DNA of 21,847 nucleotides. It comes from Bacillota bacterium (GTDB lineage Bacteria > Bacillota > Clostridia > Lachnospirales > Lachnospiraceae). Where the stretch lies: assembly GCA_023415475.1 (NCBI GenBank), contig JAEZKL010000145.1:1-21847 (forward strand), read 5' to 3'. Positions within the stretch are counted from its first letter, which is position 1. Every line of letters starts with the position of its first letter. The position numbers were made by a program, and so were the translations under genes. This document shows positions 21,721 to 21,847 of the stretch, piece after piece. The notes beneath the pieces were generated by a model. The model saw only the letters and a list, made by a program, of their open reading frames with translations. It made no database searches and was not told the DNA's origin.

Positions 21721-21847
21721 CGTTAATTGTAATACTAACTTCCAGCGTTTCTGAATCCAGCATAAATGCAGGACTAAACGCCACTTTTTTGCTTAACATT
21801 TTATCATTAATCATCTATAATAAGGCAAAAGCCATTATAAATTTCAA
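21693..21847 (+). CDS. Possible -1 frame continuation of the hypothetical protein (partial)
   Basis: From the A8 run the -1 frame runs open to the window edge and has no ATG of its own. It reads KKIAQIILLTLIVILTSS, a likely membrane helix, then SVSESSINAGLNATF, and a second hydrophobic stretch LLNILSLIIYNKAKA. Two membrane segments after a soluble helical domain would make a sensible single protein. The join could be a programmed -1 shift on A-AAA-AAA, an indel in a decaying gene, or a base error. Confidence 0.4.

Overview
The window looks like chromosomal DNA of a low-GC Firmicute, most likely a Clostridia/Lachnospiraceae-type organism. The basis is the AT-rich spacers, strong AGGAGG ribosome sites, sigma-A-type promoters, a CIRCE-controlled groESL operon, a SleB-like cortex/cell-wall hydrolase and family-typical proteins (DUF2225, DUF6062, DUF1848, DUF3810). 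Species assignment is inference. Nearly all genes are on the minus strand; the plus strand carries an aldo/keto reductase at the left edge, one acetyltransferase (19561-20136) and a small unknown gene at the right edge.

Layout. 1-1240: a 40-bp direct repeat, then an aldo/keto reductase and a shared terminator-like hairpin. 1234-1749: a small membrane protein resembling only the N-terminal part of polyprenyl glycosylphosphotransferases, with its own promoter. 1821-3947: groES-groEL with promoter, perfect CIRCE operator and terminator. 4040-4224: a structured repeat element and a terminator. 4320-7647: glnS followed by DUF2225 and DUF6062 genes, an apparent operon. 7845-8712: a secreted SleB-type hydrolase. 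8822-8936: a second copy of the structured element. 8947-10142: a DUF3810 membrane metalloprotease-like protein. 10314-13397: the metN-metI-metQ methionine importer with a long 5' leader. 13470-15090: an ArsR-type repressor and an ArsP-like permease, with two palindromes sharing one core motif. 15235-16507: a toroid-fold protein, a 16-bp tandem repeat and an MmcQ/YjbR protein. 16955-19416: a GNAT protein, a DUF1848 protein and a WYL regulator, probably one operon. 19435-20353: a second GNAT, a bidirectional terminator and a tRNA-Pro. 20463-20951: a membrane-anchored Asp-rich protein. 21084-21847: a tRNA-Thr 3' fragment with its terminator, followed by AT-rich sequence with an unrecognised gene, probably the edge of an integrated element.

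The observation I rank highest is upstream of metNIQ. No S-box or T-box is visible there. Instead the leader has a consensus promoter, a 27-codon ORF with a good ribosome site whose centre is packed with Met and Cys codons (8 of 14), and a Rho-independent terminator before metN. This is the layout of ribosome-mediated attenuation responding to methionine (or Met plus Cys). Other points worth a second look are the paired structured elements whose long stems differ in sequence yet stay perfectly paired, the tRNA-Thr fragment as an integration boundary, and an A8 run where the last gene appears to shift frame into a membrane segment. All family names come from reading motifs by eye; no database search was run.
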